This document shows, in pieces, positions 54,196-64,000 of a stretch of DNA of 64,000 nucleotides. The notes beneath the pieces are model-generated. The model was not told the origin of the DNA. It saw nothing but the letters and a program-made list of their open reading frames with translations, and searched no databases. Both the position numbers and the translations under genes were made by a program. This DNA is from Monodelphis domestica (taxonomy: Eukaryota; Chordata; Mammalia; Didelphimorphia; Didelphidae): assembly GCF_027887165.1 (NCBI RefSeq), contig NC_077229.1, positions 207,093,753 through 207,157,752 on the forward strand, written 5' to 3'. Every line of letters begins with the position of its first letter. Within the stretch, counting starts at the first letter, position 1.

Positions 54196-54529
54196 TATAT
54201 ACTAAATAAATACAATGTAACATGATGCATTAGAATTGGTGGGGTCAGGAAAGGCTCCATGGAAAAAGTATTATTTGATTAGAGTTTTGAAGTAGTACCA
54301 ATTAGCAACCATCAATTAATAAATTGTCTGCAGTGTGTTAGACTGAATTCTAGGCTCTGGGAATACAAAGATGAAAGTAAGATGCACCTGCCCTGAAGAG
54401 AAGTTTTAGAAAATTAAATTTTATATTTAATCATCAAAAATGTTTTTTCTCCTGACCACTACAACTCTCTCACCTCCCTAATTGAGAAGGAAAGAAAAAC
54501 AAAACCCCTAGTACAAACACATGTAGTAA

Positions 54530-54652
54530 AGTAAAACTAAGGCAAATGTGGGTTAAGTGACCTATCCAGGGTCACTCAGCTAGCAAGTATCTGAGGCCAG
54601 ATAGGACTCAAATCTTCCTGACTCCAGGATCTACTATATCATCTACCTGCAT
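54530..54652 (-). mobile_element. tRNA-derived SINE fragment
   Basis: GTGGGTTAAGTGACCTATCC, AGGGTCACTCAGCTAGCAAG, TCTGAGGCCAGATAGGACTC, CTACTATATCATCTACCTGC. Confidence 0.8.
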
Positions 54653-54657
54653 GTGTG

Positions 54658-54658
54658 C

Positions 54659-54708
<50 letters not shown>
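54658..54708. repeat. (CA)n microsatellite
   Basis: About 25 CA units with a single CG near the start. Confidence 0.97.
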
Positions 54709-54834
54709 CTATTAATATGTCTTTTCTGTGCTTTAAGTTTCTCCCCTCTTTATCACAAGAAGGATAGCATGTTTAATCACTATTCCTCTGGAATCCTGGT
54801 TGGTCATTATGCTGATCAGAATTCCCAAGTCTTT

Positions 54835-55075
54835 CAAAGTTTTCTCACTGCAAAATTGTTGTCACTCTGCATATGGTTCTCCTGGTTCTCTTCACTATTT
54901 ATCTGTTTGTACAAGTTTCCCCAGGTTTAGAGCACACTACCCCATCCCATCCATTTATCACAACTCAGCCATCCTTCAGTTGATAGGCACTTCCTCTGAT
55001 TCCCATTTGATGTCTCAGAGAGTTATAAATATCACAGCACATTCTTGGTTAGATTTTGTTTTCCTTTGAACATCC
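54835..55075 (-). mobile_element. Old L1 3'-region fragment
   Basis: TATGGTTCTCCTGGTTCTCT, CATCCATTTATCACAACTCA and CCATCCTTCAGTTGATAGGC are worn versions of the L1 reverse-strand 3' boxes. Confidence 0.6.
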
Positions 55076-55079
55076 CTTG

Positions 55080-55800
55080 ATCTACCTTGATCTCTAATTA
55101 CTCCTTTTTCTCTTTCCTGTTTCTCCATTGAATGGAATATATTTCTGAAGCCTACTGTTTCTATGCATGTCTTCTTCTCTCCCCTGATCCATTCAGAGGA
55201 GAATGACATCTAAATATCAACTATTCTCTCTGGTCCTTCCTATTTGTATAAATTTTTACTTGAGCCCCCTGATAATGAAATTTTTGCTAAACTTCCTTTT
55301 CCTTCCTCTACTTTCCTTTTCCTCTTGCTTTCCATTCTTTTTTAAGGTCGTTAAAACATAAAAGAGACATCTTCAGGGCTTCCATCCTAATTAGACACCC
55401 ACTATGATTCCTAAGAATGAGAGAATTCAGAAGGTACATCTATACCATCTCCCCGTATTTTAATTAAGCAGTTTATACTTGTTTGGTCCCTTAACATGGT
55501 TTGCTCATATTTTCTTTTTTACATTTCTCTTAACTCTTCTGTTTGAACTTCAAAGTTTCTATACACTGCTGGTCTTTTCATCAGGCTTGGAAGTCCTCTT
55601 TTTCATTAAAGATCCATTTTTCTCTCCTATAGGATTATTCTCAGTTTTACTGGGCAACTTATTCCTGGTTTTCTGCCTTTGCCTTCTGGAATATCATTTT
55701 TCAAGCTTTCTGCTCTTTTATAGTTGTGGCTACAAAATCATGTGTGATCTGGACTGTATATCCTTTGTACTTGAATTTTCTAGTAATTAGAATTGTCCAG
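55080..55800. other. Unassigned sequence, possibly LINE-derived
   Basis: 55600-55760 reads ATTCTCAGTTTTACTGGGCA and CTTATTCCTGGTT, similar to the reverse strand of L1 ORF1 (as at 32450-32475). An ancient L1 ORF1 remnant on the minus strand is therefore plausible. Confidence 0.4.
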
Positions 55801-55804
55801 TAAT

Positions 55805-56290
55805 AGAATTAGTGAAGGGACTAGCTTTTATTATGTACCTGCTATGTGGCAGGTACTGTGCAAACCTCTGGGGACACAAAGAAGAACCTAATACAATCCC
55901 TGCTCTAATAGAGCTCACAGGCTAATTGGAGAAATGACATGCAAGCAGCTATGTAGATCAGATATGGAGAGGCTAAACTGGGGATAATCTTAGAGGGAAT
56001 ACATTAAGCTATTCCCAGCAAAACTGAAAAATGTTTCTTACAAAAGGAGAAAACTTAACTAAGACTTTAAAGAATTTAACTAAGAATTCCAGGGAAATCA
56101 AGAGACAGAGATGAGAAGGGAGAGAGCATTCCAGGGAGAGAACAGTCAGTGAAAATGCTTGGAGTAGGAGAGTATGAGTATATGAGAAATGGCAAGAAGG
56201 CTTGTGTTATTGGATCACAGAGTATAGTGAAGGGAGTAAGGAGTGAAAAAGACTGGGAAAGTAAGAAGGGGCCAAATCATAAAGGGCTTT
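55805..56290 (+). mobile_element. Family A ancient repeat, best-preserved copy
   Basis: CTTTTATTATGTACCTGCTA, TGTGGCAGGTACTGTGC, TAATAGAGCTCACAGGCTAA, GAGAGCATTCCAGGGAGAGA, AACAGTCAGTGAAAATGCTT, GGAGTAGG and GGGGCCAAATCATAAAGGGC in the consensus order. Confidence 0.65.
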
Positions 56291-56745
56291 GAATTCTGCT
56301 TCAGACATTTACTGAATGTGTGTTTTGGGGCAGCTAGATGGTGCACTCATTAGAGCAACAGTCTTAAAGACAGGAAGTACTGTGTTCAAATACAACCTCA
56401 GATATTTACTAGCTCTGTGACCATGTACAAATCACTTAATCCTATTTGTCTCCGTTTCCTCATCTGTAAAATGAGCTGGAAGAGGAAATGGCAAACCACT
56501 CCAGTATCTTTGCAAGAAAACCTCAAATGGGATTGTGAAGAGTTGGGCAGGACTGATATGACTTAACAACCACAAAATCCTTGGGAAAGTCATATAATTT
56601 GTCTTGGCCTCTGTTTTCTTATCTGTAAAATAGGGATCCATAAAATAGCACCAACTTCACAGGGTTGTGTGAGGATCAAATGAGATATTCCATGTAAAGT
56701 TCTGCAAACCTTAAAGTGCTATTTAAATTATAATCATTATTACCA
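56288..56745 (+). mobile_element. MIR SINE split by a marsupial SINE
   Basis: The head (56288-56322) has TTCAGACATTTACTGAATGT. The tail (56577-56745) has ATCCTTGGGAAAGTCATATA, CTTATCTGTAAAATAGGGAT, CACAGGGTTGTGTGAGGATC, AAATGAG. Confidence 0.75.
56323..56576 (+). mobile_element. Marsupial long-form SINE
   Basis: TTTTGGGGCAGCTAGATGGT, GTGTTCAAATACAACCTCAG, ATCTGTAAAATGAGCTGGAA, GGAAATGGCAAACCACTCCA, GTATC, and GACTTAACAACCACAA. Confidence 0.92.
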
Positions 56746-56749
56746 GAGG

Positions 56750-57590
56750 TGTTAAGATTGAGGCTGAATCACCATCTGTCAGAGATGTTGAAGAATGATT
56801 TCTGCATTAACTGGGGGTTTTAACAAAATGACCTAAACTCCCTGAAATCCTAGACTAAGAAAAGCTTAAATGAGCCTATAAAAGAATTAATCAACAGTTC
56901 CTGATTCACACACATGCATACATCCCAGATTTCTAAAATAAAAATAGATTAACAAAATCCATCTGCCCATCACTAATTTAAATGGTAACAAAAAAAAGAG
57001 AGAGAGAGAGAGAGAGAATGCTACTACCATGGTGAAACAATCACACTTTCCTTGTTCATTGTTTAGGAGTCTTGTGTGCTGAAGGAGAATCGGCTTCTTG
57101 GCTTGATCAGGCCTGAATTTCTCCTAATAAACCCCTCCTGCCACCACCTACTCTCCTCCAACAGATATCTCCTCATCATGAAACGAGCAAGAACTAAATT
57201 CTCAAAAGAAAAGAGCCCAGCTTTGAAGGAAATCAGCCCATCAGGGAAAATTTTAACTATAAGCAATGCCACCCATGATTTAGTACTTTGAGAAGATTAC
57301 ATAGTCACCATCATAAATTAAGTTGTTGTTGTTGTTGTTGTTGTTTTCTGTGTCAATAGGGCTGTTTTAAGAACTAGACTGCACAGGATGTCACCATGTG
57401 GCAGGTATTGTCACCATTGGGCATTCAACCAAGCTAATGTGATCTTGGACTGTGATGAGTGTTATGATCAGGAGGTATACTGGAGTCAGATTTTTAGCTA
57501 GCTTGTTAAATTTTCCAGTGTAAGCATTTACTCTTGTGGAACTGGCCACAATTCAGGTTTTACTACATTGTTTTATTAATCATCTAGACT
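56750..57590. other. Unassigned, with short simple repeats
   Basis: (GA)n at 56996-57017 and (GTT)n at 57321-57346. Two overlapping open frames of 69-71 codons at 57063-57291, on opposite strands, have no recognisable domain. Confidence 0.5.
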
Positions 57591-57594
57591 TTAG

Positions 57595-57840
57595 AAGGGA
57601 AGCTAGATGGCACACTGGATAGAAAGGTAGACCTAGAGTCAGAAACACTCATTTTCCTCAGTTCAAATCTGTCCTCAGACACATACTAGCTGTGTGGCCC
57701 TGAAAAAATCACTTATAATTGGTTGCATCAGTTTCCTCTTCTATAGAAATGGCAAACCACTCAGGTATCTTTACCAGGAAAACCCCAGATAGGGTCATGA
57801 AGAGTCAGATATTACGGAAAAGGCTGGACAATAACAATAA
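57595..57840 (+). mobile_element. Marsupial long-form SINE
   Basis: GGGAAGCTAGATGGCACACT, CAGTTCAAATCTGTCCTCAG, GAAATGGCAAACCACTCAGG, GGGTCATGAAGAGTCAG, GGACAATAACAATAAAG. Confidence 0.88.
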
Positions 57841-57903
57841 AGACTTAAGAAAGTAATGAAGAAAAAAATGTAATGAATGCATTCTAAACTTAAAAGTAAG
57901 GTA

Positions 57904-58890
57904 GGGGACAATAGGTGGCTCAGTAGATAGAGAGCCAGATCTAGAGATTGGGGGTCCTGGGTTCAAATCTAAACTCAGAAACTTCCTAGCTGTTGAAACA
58001 GAAATGATGATCTGTGTGACACTATTTTTTGTTGCTGCAGTGACTGACTGTACTCTGGTTTGAGACTAGAGTGCTGCTACTAAGTATGGGGGCACACATG
58101 ATGGTACTTAGTTACAAGGGAGGTAGAGGTACTACAGAGATAGAGAGAGATACTGCCACAAGGATGCTGCTAGATGGTGCCACAAGGATACTGCTAAAGT
58201 GGAATGCTCTGGAGTTTGCCTGCTTATCCCTACTGATGGCTGATGGATCAATCTATTTCCTAACCTCCTCCTTCATCTTCCTCCCTTAACCGCCCACTTC
58301 TGGAAGCCTTTTGGCTTCCTCCCTCACCCCTGAGTAGACTATAAAATATTCTAGTTTTCTTTCTCAGGTAAGGGGTTTATTGTGATAACAGGATGAGAAA
58401 CTGAGGTAGGAGGGATGAGGGTTTCCCTAAACTACAAGGAGAATTCAGTAGGGTTATGGAAATAATCAGTCTTGTAACAAACTCTGACAGAGAGACAGAG
58501 ATGGAGGACAACAGTTATAATCTTTCTTCTTCACAAAGCCACCAAGAAAAGTCTCTCCTTCAGCCTGGCTTTCCTCCAACTCTTGGTCAGTCAAATCTGA
58601 GAGAACAGAGGTTTCTCCCTTGGTCAGAGAGTCCCAAAACCAAGTCAGCCCCACAAGGTTCCTCAGCCAGCCTCAACTGCCAACTCCTGGGAACCTTCTT
58701 CTTGATTGACAGACAGGTCCCCAGCCTTGGTTCTTGAATCTTGGCTTGTCATGCAAAACCTCTCTCTCTTCAAGTCTCTACCACACTGTGTGACCCTGGG
58801 CAAGTCACTTAACCCCAGTTGCTTAGCCCTTACCATTCTTCTGCCTTGGAATCAATACTTAGTATTAATTCTAGGACAGAAGTAAGAGTA
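57904..58890 (+). mobile_element. Marsupial short-form SINE split by an insertion
   Basis: The 5' part (57904-57990) has AATAGGTGGCTCAGTAGATA, GAGCCAGATCTAGAGATTGG, ACTTCCTAGC. The 3' part (58787-58890) resumes TGTGTGACCCTGGGCAAGTC, TTCTGCCTTGGAATCAATAC, ACAGAAGTAAGAG. Confidence 0.88.
57991..58785. mobile_element. LTR-like insertion of 795 bp inside a SINE
   Basis: The block begins TGTTGAAACAG and ends CTCTACCACA, giving TG...CA ends. A TATA-like CTATAAAAT lies near 58340. No retroviral coding sequence is visible, and open frames at 58071-58289 and 58456-58737 have no recognisable domain. No convincing target-site duplication was found, so an LTR identity is likely but not proven. Confidence 0.5.
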
Positions 58891-59054
58891 TAAAATTATT
58901 ATTGTTTTACTTATTTACTTAATTATTATACTTTTCTTTGAGAGATGGTTATTAAATATTTACCAGCACACCACTGATTATAAAAGTTTAGAACAAAGAA
59001 AGGCATTAGGGAGATCATTACTCCTTTTGTCGGCTTGTTATCAAATCAAATTTT

Positions 59055-59369
59055 TATTTATTTTTAATTAAATTTATTTATGTATTTAGAATATTTTATA
59101 TGGTTACATGATTCATGTTCTTTCCCAACCTTCTTCCCTTCCCCTTCAGACCTGACAAGCCCTTCCACTGGGTTATACATGTATCATTGATCAAAACCCA
59201 TTTGTCTATTATTCATATTTGCAATAGAGTGATCTTTTACAACCAAAACCCCAATCATATCACCATAGAACCACATCATTAATAATATGTTTTTTCTGCA
59301 TTTCTATCCCCAGTTCTTTCTCTGGATATATATAGCATTCTTTCTCATAAGTCCCTCAGAATTATATGG
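59055..59369 (-). mobile_element. 5'-truncated L1 3' end with target-site duplication
   Basis: About 315 bp of L1 3'UTR (CATGATTCATGTTCTTTCCC, GTTATACATGTATCATTGAT, CCCCAGTTCTTTCTCTGG). Flanked by a perfect 13-bp repeat CAAATCAAATTTT (59042-59054 and 59370-59382). Confidence 0.9.
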
Positions 59370-59574
59370 CAAATCAAATTTTAGAAGGGTATTTAGTCCT
59401 AGAAATTCTTAGGAAAGACACTGGGAAACTGGAAAATGCTCAAAGAAGGGCATCCAAGAGTTGGGGAAAGACTTTTAGGTTTTCTACCTTATGAGAATAG
59501 TTTAAAAGAACTGGAGAGGTTTAAATTAGAGAAGGTAAGACAGTTGAGGTTGGGAGAGAAACAAGATCACTCTT

Positions 59575-59765
59575 ATTTTTTTTAAACCCTTACCTTCTGT
59601 CTTAGAGATTGACTCCAAGGCAGAAGAGTGGTAAGGGCTAGGCAATGGGGGTTAAGTGACTTGCCCAAGGTCACACAGCTGGGAAGTGTTTGAGGCCATA
59701 TTTGAACCTAGGACCTCCCATCTCTAGGCCTGGCTCTCAGTCCACTGAACGACCCAGCTGCCCCC
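59575..59765 (-). mobile_element. Marsupial short-form SINE
   Basis: T tail at 59576, CAAGGCAGAAGAGTGGTAAG, CTAGGCAATGGGGGTTAAG, TCTAGGCCTGGCTCTCAGTC, CAGCTGCCCCC. Duplication of 15 bp with one mismatch, AACAAGATCACTCTT (59560-59574) and AACATGATCACTCTT (59766-59780). Confidence 0.95.
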
Positions 59766-59883
59766 AACATGATCACTCTTGTCACCTGGAAGATATTTAA
59801 TTCTAATTGGTTCCAACAAGGTAGAATTAGAGATAATGGGTAGAAGTTGTAGAGGCAGATTGCAATTAGATAAACAGAAAAAT

Positions 59884-60136
59884 GAAGGTAGCTAAATGGT
59901 GCAGTGGATAGACTGCCAGACCTGGAGCCAGGAAGACTCATCTTCCTGAGTTCAAGTCTGGTCTCAAACTCTTCCTACCTGTTTGACTGTGGGCAAGTCA
60001 TTAAACTTATTTGCCTCAGTTTCTTCATCTGTAAACTGGGCCAGAGAAGGAAATAGCAAACTACTCTATGTTAAGAAAACCTCAAATGGAGTCAGAAAGA
60101 GTTGGATATGAATGAAAATGACTGAACAACAACACA
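59884..60136 (+). mobile_element. Marsupial long-form SINE
   Basis: AAGGTAGCTAAATGGTGCAG, GAGTTCAAGTCTGGTCTCAA, GAAGGAAATAGCAAACTACT, AATGACTGAACAACAACAC. Flanked by AGAAAAAT (59876-59883 and 60137-60144). Confidence 0.92.
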
Positions 60137-60359
60137 AGAAAAATTTGCTCATCAGAGTTCTCCTGAAGTGAAATGGGTTGCCTCAGAATATAGCATTTCT
60201 CTCCCTCTCTTTATTTCTTTCAAGAGAGGCTGGATGAATAAATGTTGGGCATGCTATATCATGTGTTCTTCCTCAGATCCAGATTAGATTAGATGGCCTC
60301 TTATGACTCTTACAATTATGAGGCTCTTGGATTCTGTGAGGCAGAGCAGTTGAATTGTG

Positions 60360-61264
60360 GGGGCAGGCCTGGAACAGCTGCTGTTGCTATCCTTGAGGAA
60401 TGCACCAAACTGTCTTCCATATTGGGGCTGCTTGTAATAGAGCCCATAAAAGCACAGGGAAGGGATACAGAAATACAGACTTTGCCTCCTTCTCAACTTT
60501 ACCTCAAGCTGTCCCTGCTACTGCTGTTAACATTTACACTTAGTCCAAAAATATTAAGGGTAGACTGTAGGATCTTCTTTCACCTCTGGGTGATTCTCAT
60601 CATTGGGCAATAAGGCTTTAGAAATCCTGAGAAATCAGCTTAATTGACAAGAGTCTGTAAAAGTACCTTCCAAATCCCTTTATTAATTCATTTATTATGC
60701 AAAGCTGTACATATCTATAAACACAGAAAGCTACACATACTTGATCCAAATGAAGAGTGGCTCAACAGATAGCATCACAAATACCAAAATGAATACTTTT
60801 CTTTTTAACATACCTGCAGCTATGGCAACCACTGCTGCCAAGGGGGGAAAACAGTGACATTCTTCTATTCTTTATGATGGGGGTCATTTTTCCCCTTTAT
60901 TAACTACAAGTAGTCTCTTTTCTTGAGTTTTATAGTTATGTAAAAATCATTTCTCACATATAAGCAAGTCTACCTTGTACAATGCAAGTTCAAAAAAAGT
61001 TCCTGAATAATGTGTTAGAGGGAGTGAGATACAGGAATCAACACCCCAAATTGATGCTTTGGAATTCACCTCCTCTCTTTTTCTCAGCCCACTGTCTGGT
61101 GGAGGTGTTAATTAACAGAAAGATGGCCATATGGTAGATATAGCGGAGAGAGAAAAGAAGAAATGGGGGACCAAGATAATCCTCTCCAAAACGATTGAGA
61201 ATTAGTTTTATTTTTAAGGTTATACTGTATTCTTAGTTTTGATTTGTGCTCTCTAGGACCTAAA
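60360..61264. other. Unassigned sequence
   Basis: The plus frame 60293-60613 (106 codons) starts inside the L3 tail and has no recognisable domain. No repeats are recognised between about 60620 and 61260. Confidence 0.4.
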
Positions 61265-61405
61265 GGAAGAAATCTAGGATTTTTTGGTCACATTTCTTTT
61301 GGTGCTTTGCAGTTTACAGAGTAGTTTTCCCAAAACAATCCTTTGAAGCAATTATTTCCATCATACAGATAAAGAAACTTAAGTAACAGGAAATTGGGAA
61401 ATCTC
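61265..61405 (-). mobile_element. MIR fragment
   Basis: GGTGCTTTGCAGTTTACAGA, ATTATTTCCATCATACAGAT, AAAGAAACTTAAGTAACAGG. Confidence 0.7.
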
Positions 61406-61409
61406 TGAA

Positions 61410-61760
61410 CAAAATATGACATATGAATGTAATATTATTATGGTAGTGAGAATTGAAGAATATGAAGGATTCAGAGAATCATGAGAAGATTTGTATAAAT
61501 TTATATAGAGTTAAATTTGGAGGCATAATGAAAAGAAAAATAGACACACTGGTTAATAAAAAAAACACTAAAATTTAAAAATAGTGGAAATTTAATTAAA
61601 ATTAAATTCACCAGCGTTAACTCCAAAAAGATGAGTCAATATATTGTTCTTCTCCTGAAGAAGAGCAGGGTTATGTAGACAGAATATTGCATATATTTTT
61701 GATGTAGGTGTATCATTTTATTTTTCTCATTTCCCTTTTTATAAAGAAAGGCTTACTAAG
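61410..61760 (+). mobile_element. Probable old L1 3' end
   Basis: CATATGAATGTAATATTATT, GGATTCAGAGAATCATGAGA and AGATTTGTATAAATTTATAT follow the order of an L1 ORF2 end. Very degraded. Confidence 0.45.
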
Positions 61761-61844
61761 AGGTGGACAGTGGTATATTTGGAAAATGCATTTGATATTA
61801 AAACACAAGTTATCAACAAAATATTTTTAAATCAACAAGATATA

Positions 61845-61912
61845 TAGACTCAAAGAAATGAAATCATTTGCTTTGTTGTCACATAGCTAGACTCAAACTC
61901 CAGAGCTTTTTT
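61845..61912 (-). mobile_element. MIR fragment
   Basis: AATGAAATCATTTGCTTTGT, TGTCACATAGCTAGACTC, AAACTCCAGAGC. Confidence 0.6.
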
Positions 61913-61914
61913 TT

Positions 61915-62755
61915 TGTGTTCATTGAGCTTTTTACATTTTTATTTAATTATTTAATTTAATTAATTGATAATTAATGGATTGATTTATCAATTGATGATT
62001 GATTTTATTTATTTAATTAATTTAATTAATTAATTAATAATTAATTATTCTTCCATGGTTACATGATTCATGTTCTTTTTCTCCCCTCCTCCCATACCCC
62101 TCCTGTAGTCAACACTCAATTTCACTAGGTTTTACATGTATCATTGATCAAGACATATTTCTATATTATTAATGAATAATTACTCACATTATTCATTAAG
62201 GTGATCATTTAGAGTCTATATCTCCAATCATATCCCCATCCACCCATGTGATCAAGCAGTTGTTTTTCTTCTGTGTTTCTACTCCCACAGTTCTTTCTCT
62301 GGAGGTGGATAGTGTTCTTTCTCATAAGCCCCTCAGAATTGTCCTGGATCATTGCATTGTTGCTAGTAGAGAAGTCAATTACATTCAATTGTGCTATAAT
62401 GTATCAGTCTCTGTGAAAAAAAATATTCTCCTGGTTCTGCTCCTTTCACTCTGTATTAATTCCTAGAGGTCTTTCCAGTTCACATGAAATTCCTTCAGTT
62501 CATTATTCCTTTTAACACAATAGTATTCCATTACCATCAAATACCACAATTTGTTCAGTCATTCCCAAATCAAAGGGCATTCCCTTATTTTCCAATTTTT
62601 TTGCCACCACAAAGAGTGTGGCTATAATTTTTTTTTGTACAAGTCTTTTTTCTTATTATCTCTTTGGCGTATAATCCCAGTAGTGGCCAAATCAAAGGGC
62701 AGACAATCTTTTAAAGCCATTTGGTACTGTCCCTCTTTAGGTAAGTTATCAGCTT
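61915..62755 (-). mobile_element. 5'-truncated L1 (3'UTR and ORF2 end)
   Basis: The reverse copy starts with an AT-rich tail (61935-62055), then ATGGTTACATGATTCATGTT, TTTTACATGTATCATTGATC, ATTCTCCTGGTTCTGCTCCT, CAATAGTATTCCATTACC, TTGCCACCACAAAGAGTGTG and GTACAAGTC. These correspond to the copy A region 27680-28330 (minus-strand L1). Confidence 0.88.
61935..62055. repeat. (TTAA)/(ATTA)n AT-rich tract
   Basis: Repeated TTAATTAATTAA and TTTATTTAATT words at the position of the L1 poly(A) tail. Probably a tail that has evolved into a simple repeat. Confidence 0.85.
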
Positions 62756-62759
62756 ATTA

Positions 62760-63565
62760 TTGAAGAAAAAATGCCAAGGAAATTGATATATGAAAAGTAA
62801 GGTGCCACTCCTTCACTCAGGACATAAGATAGAGAACTCAGGAAGAACACAAAATTACAGCTTCTCTCTCAATAAATGACAGGATCATTTTAGTATCATG
62901 GACAAATCTCTTGTATTGGAGTCTATAGGACCAATTTCAAGTTTTCTGCCCAAATGACTTCATTTTCCCTTCTGTGATTCATATAAAATTAAAAATTCCT
63001 CTCCTCCTTGATTAAAAAACAAAATTGTCATAGATGGAATACATTGATGATACAGAGCTTCCCTCACCATAAAGAGGACATCAAAAAGATAATGACTTTA
63101 TTAGGCTAAACACAAAAGTTTTACCACTATTGTATACATAGTTCTAATGGCTGTGCCTCTTAGGTGCCTTTGATTAATCATCTCTCTTGACACCAGGCAA
63201 AGTACATTATTGTTCATAGGTTCTTGTGTTTTGGGGAGCATCTTTGTGATGGTTATTGGATTCCTGTTATTTTTATAAAAATGAATTCCAACTACAAAAT
63301 GTAGATGGGGGATTTGGAGGAATGCAGGGTCAAGATCCTCATAATTAGCATTTATTCTTGCTAATGGGTCCCATTAGCCATATGTAAACTTCTGTCAATT
63401 ATTTAGATTTTCTTTAGTATGACTCTTAAACCTTAAAACTGTTAATTTTATAATTGTATGTACCTTTAAAAAATTCTTACTTTGTACTCAGTAAACATTT
63501 AATCAATGCATGATACATTTGAATTTAAGAATCGCTCATATACTATCCTTGACTTTACCTTTCTT
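62760..63565. other. Unassigned sequence
   Basis: No gene is recognised. AGTAAACATTTAATCAATGC near 63490 may be a worn L2 tail. Confidence 0.4.
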
Positions 63566-63569
63566 TAAT

Positions 63570-63680
63570 ACCTTCTCATTTGTAAAATTCACATGGTAAT
63601 AATTGTATTCACAGGGTTGTTATGAAGAAATCACTTGGAAAACTTAAAACATGATAAAAATGTGTTATCATAAGTACAAC
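63570..63680 (+). mobile_element. MIR fragment
   Basis: TTCTCATTTGTAAAATTCAC, CACAGGGTTGTTATGAAGAA, AACTTAAAACATGATAAAAA, a forward MIR 3' half. Confidence 0.65.
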
Positions 63681-63684
63681 TTAG

Positions 63685-64000
63685 GAATTCTAGGAAACAG
63701 GGAGATGTACCAGCCAAGTCAACATGTACCATTTAGAAATGGGATGGATCTTTTGAACTACTACCTCAATTCAATCTTCAATTCTCCTTGCCCCTACCTC
63801 TTGACTTATGGGATGGAAACATATTGTGTCAGAAAGTAGGAAGGGGATGAGGAGAAGGAGATAACTAAACTTTGAATGCTAAAGGTATGAGTGTGGGAAA
63901 TAGGAATGGAAATGACAGAAAATATAGCAATCCAGAATTGGTAATGAGGGATGAAAGAGAAGGAAAAAGAACCTAGGAAATTTCTGCCCATTGGAGATGC
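63685..64000. other. Unassigned sequence to the window end
   Basis: A GA-rich stretch at 63835-63870 and nothing else recognised. Confidence 0.4.

Larger units (their letters stand above)
53870..54310 (+). mobile_element. Family A ancient repeat interrupted by simple and other sequence
   Basis: AGCAAGCATTTATTAAGAAC, CTATTATGAGCTGGGCATTG, GAAGGAACATATGCTATTGG, then, after a TA/CA tract and a possible DNA-transposon end, GTCAGGAAAGGCTCCATGG. Confidence 0.6.
59390..60355 (+). mobile_element. L3/CR1-type LINE 3' end dissected by two SINEs
   Basis: Pieces at 59390-59559, 59781-59875 and 60145-60355 form a continuous CR1-like 3' end: AAAGAACTGGAGAGGTTTAA, then CACCTGGAAGATATTTAATT, then TGAAATGGGTTGCCTCAGAA, AGAGAGGCTGGATGAATAAA, TTAGATGGCCTCTTATGACT, and TTGGATTCTGTGA. 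Confidence 0.8.

Noticed and set aside
1..64000. Host protein-coding exons
   Set aside because: No open frame outside L1 shows a recognised domain with plausible splice sites. A short or rapidly evolving exon could still be missed without transcript data.

Overview
The window is mammalian repeat-rich DNA with no recognisable host gene, and its repeat content points to a marsupial. The evidence is: tRNA-derived SINEs of marsupial type (a short poly(A)-tailed form and a long form ending in GACTGAACAACAA-like sequence), MIR, L2 and L3/CR1 fossils, ERV LTRs, a half-L1 (HAL1)-like element, and two full-length L1 copies whose ORFs differ from eutherian L1. The near-pristine L1 fits an opossum such as Monodelphis, but the species is an inference. 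No spliced exon, tRNA, rRNA or CRISPR array was recognised; the region looks intergenic or deeply intronic.

Layout. 1-11 kb: AT-rich DNA with a (CA)n repeat, scattered MIR/L2 pieces, a degraded GA-rich minisatellite inside an old repeat, and two L1 tails. 11-15 kb: a minus-strand ERV LTR inserted in a MIR, then stacked MIR/L2 pieces and purine-rich tracts. 15-21 kb: MIR, SINE and L3 fragments and a GC-rich block of unknown family (19.74-20.28 kb). 21.6-24.85 kb: a HAL1-like element. 26.3-27.0 kb: a SINE split by an LTR-like insertion. 27.64-34.04 kb: full-length L1 copy A on the minus strand, with both ORFs open and perfect 17-bp target-site duplications. 34-44 kb: mostly unique AT-rich sequence with a few SINEs. 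43.97-50.32 kb: full-length L1 copy B on the plus strand, with decayed ORFs. 50.5-53.1 kb: an L1 fragment nested in a MIR, then an ERV LTR with a U3 tandem duplication. 53-64 kb: old repeats, several SINEs, a SINE split by another LTR-like block, an L3 element dissected by two SINEs, and further 5'-truncated L1s.

The only genes with intact reading frames are ORF1 and ORF2 of L1 copy A. They encode the RNA-binding chaperone and the endonuclease/reverse transcriptase that together carry out target-primed reverse transcription. The poly(A)-tailed SINEs with 7-15 bp duplications are probably mobilised by such L1 proteins. The features most worth following up are the potential activity of copy A, its two-heptad length difference in ORF1p, the L1 5'UTR tandem repeats, the long G-rich spacer between ORF1 and ORF2, the GC-rich unknown repeat, and the LTR structures.
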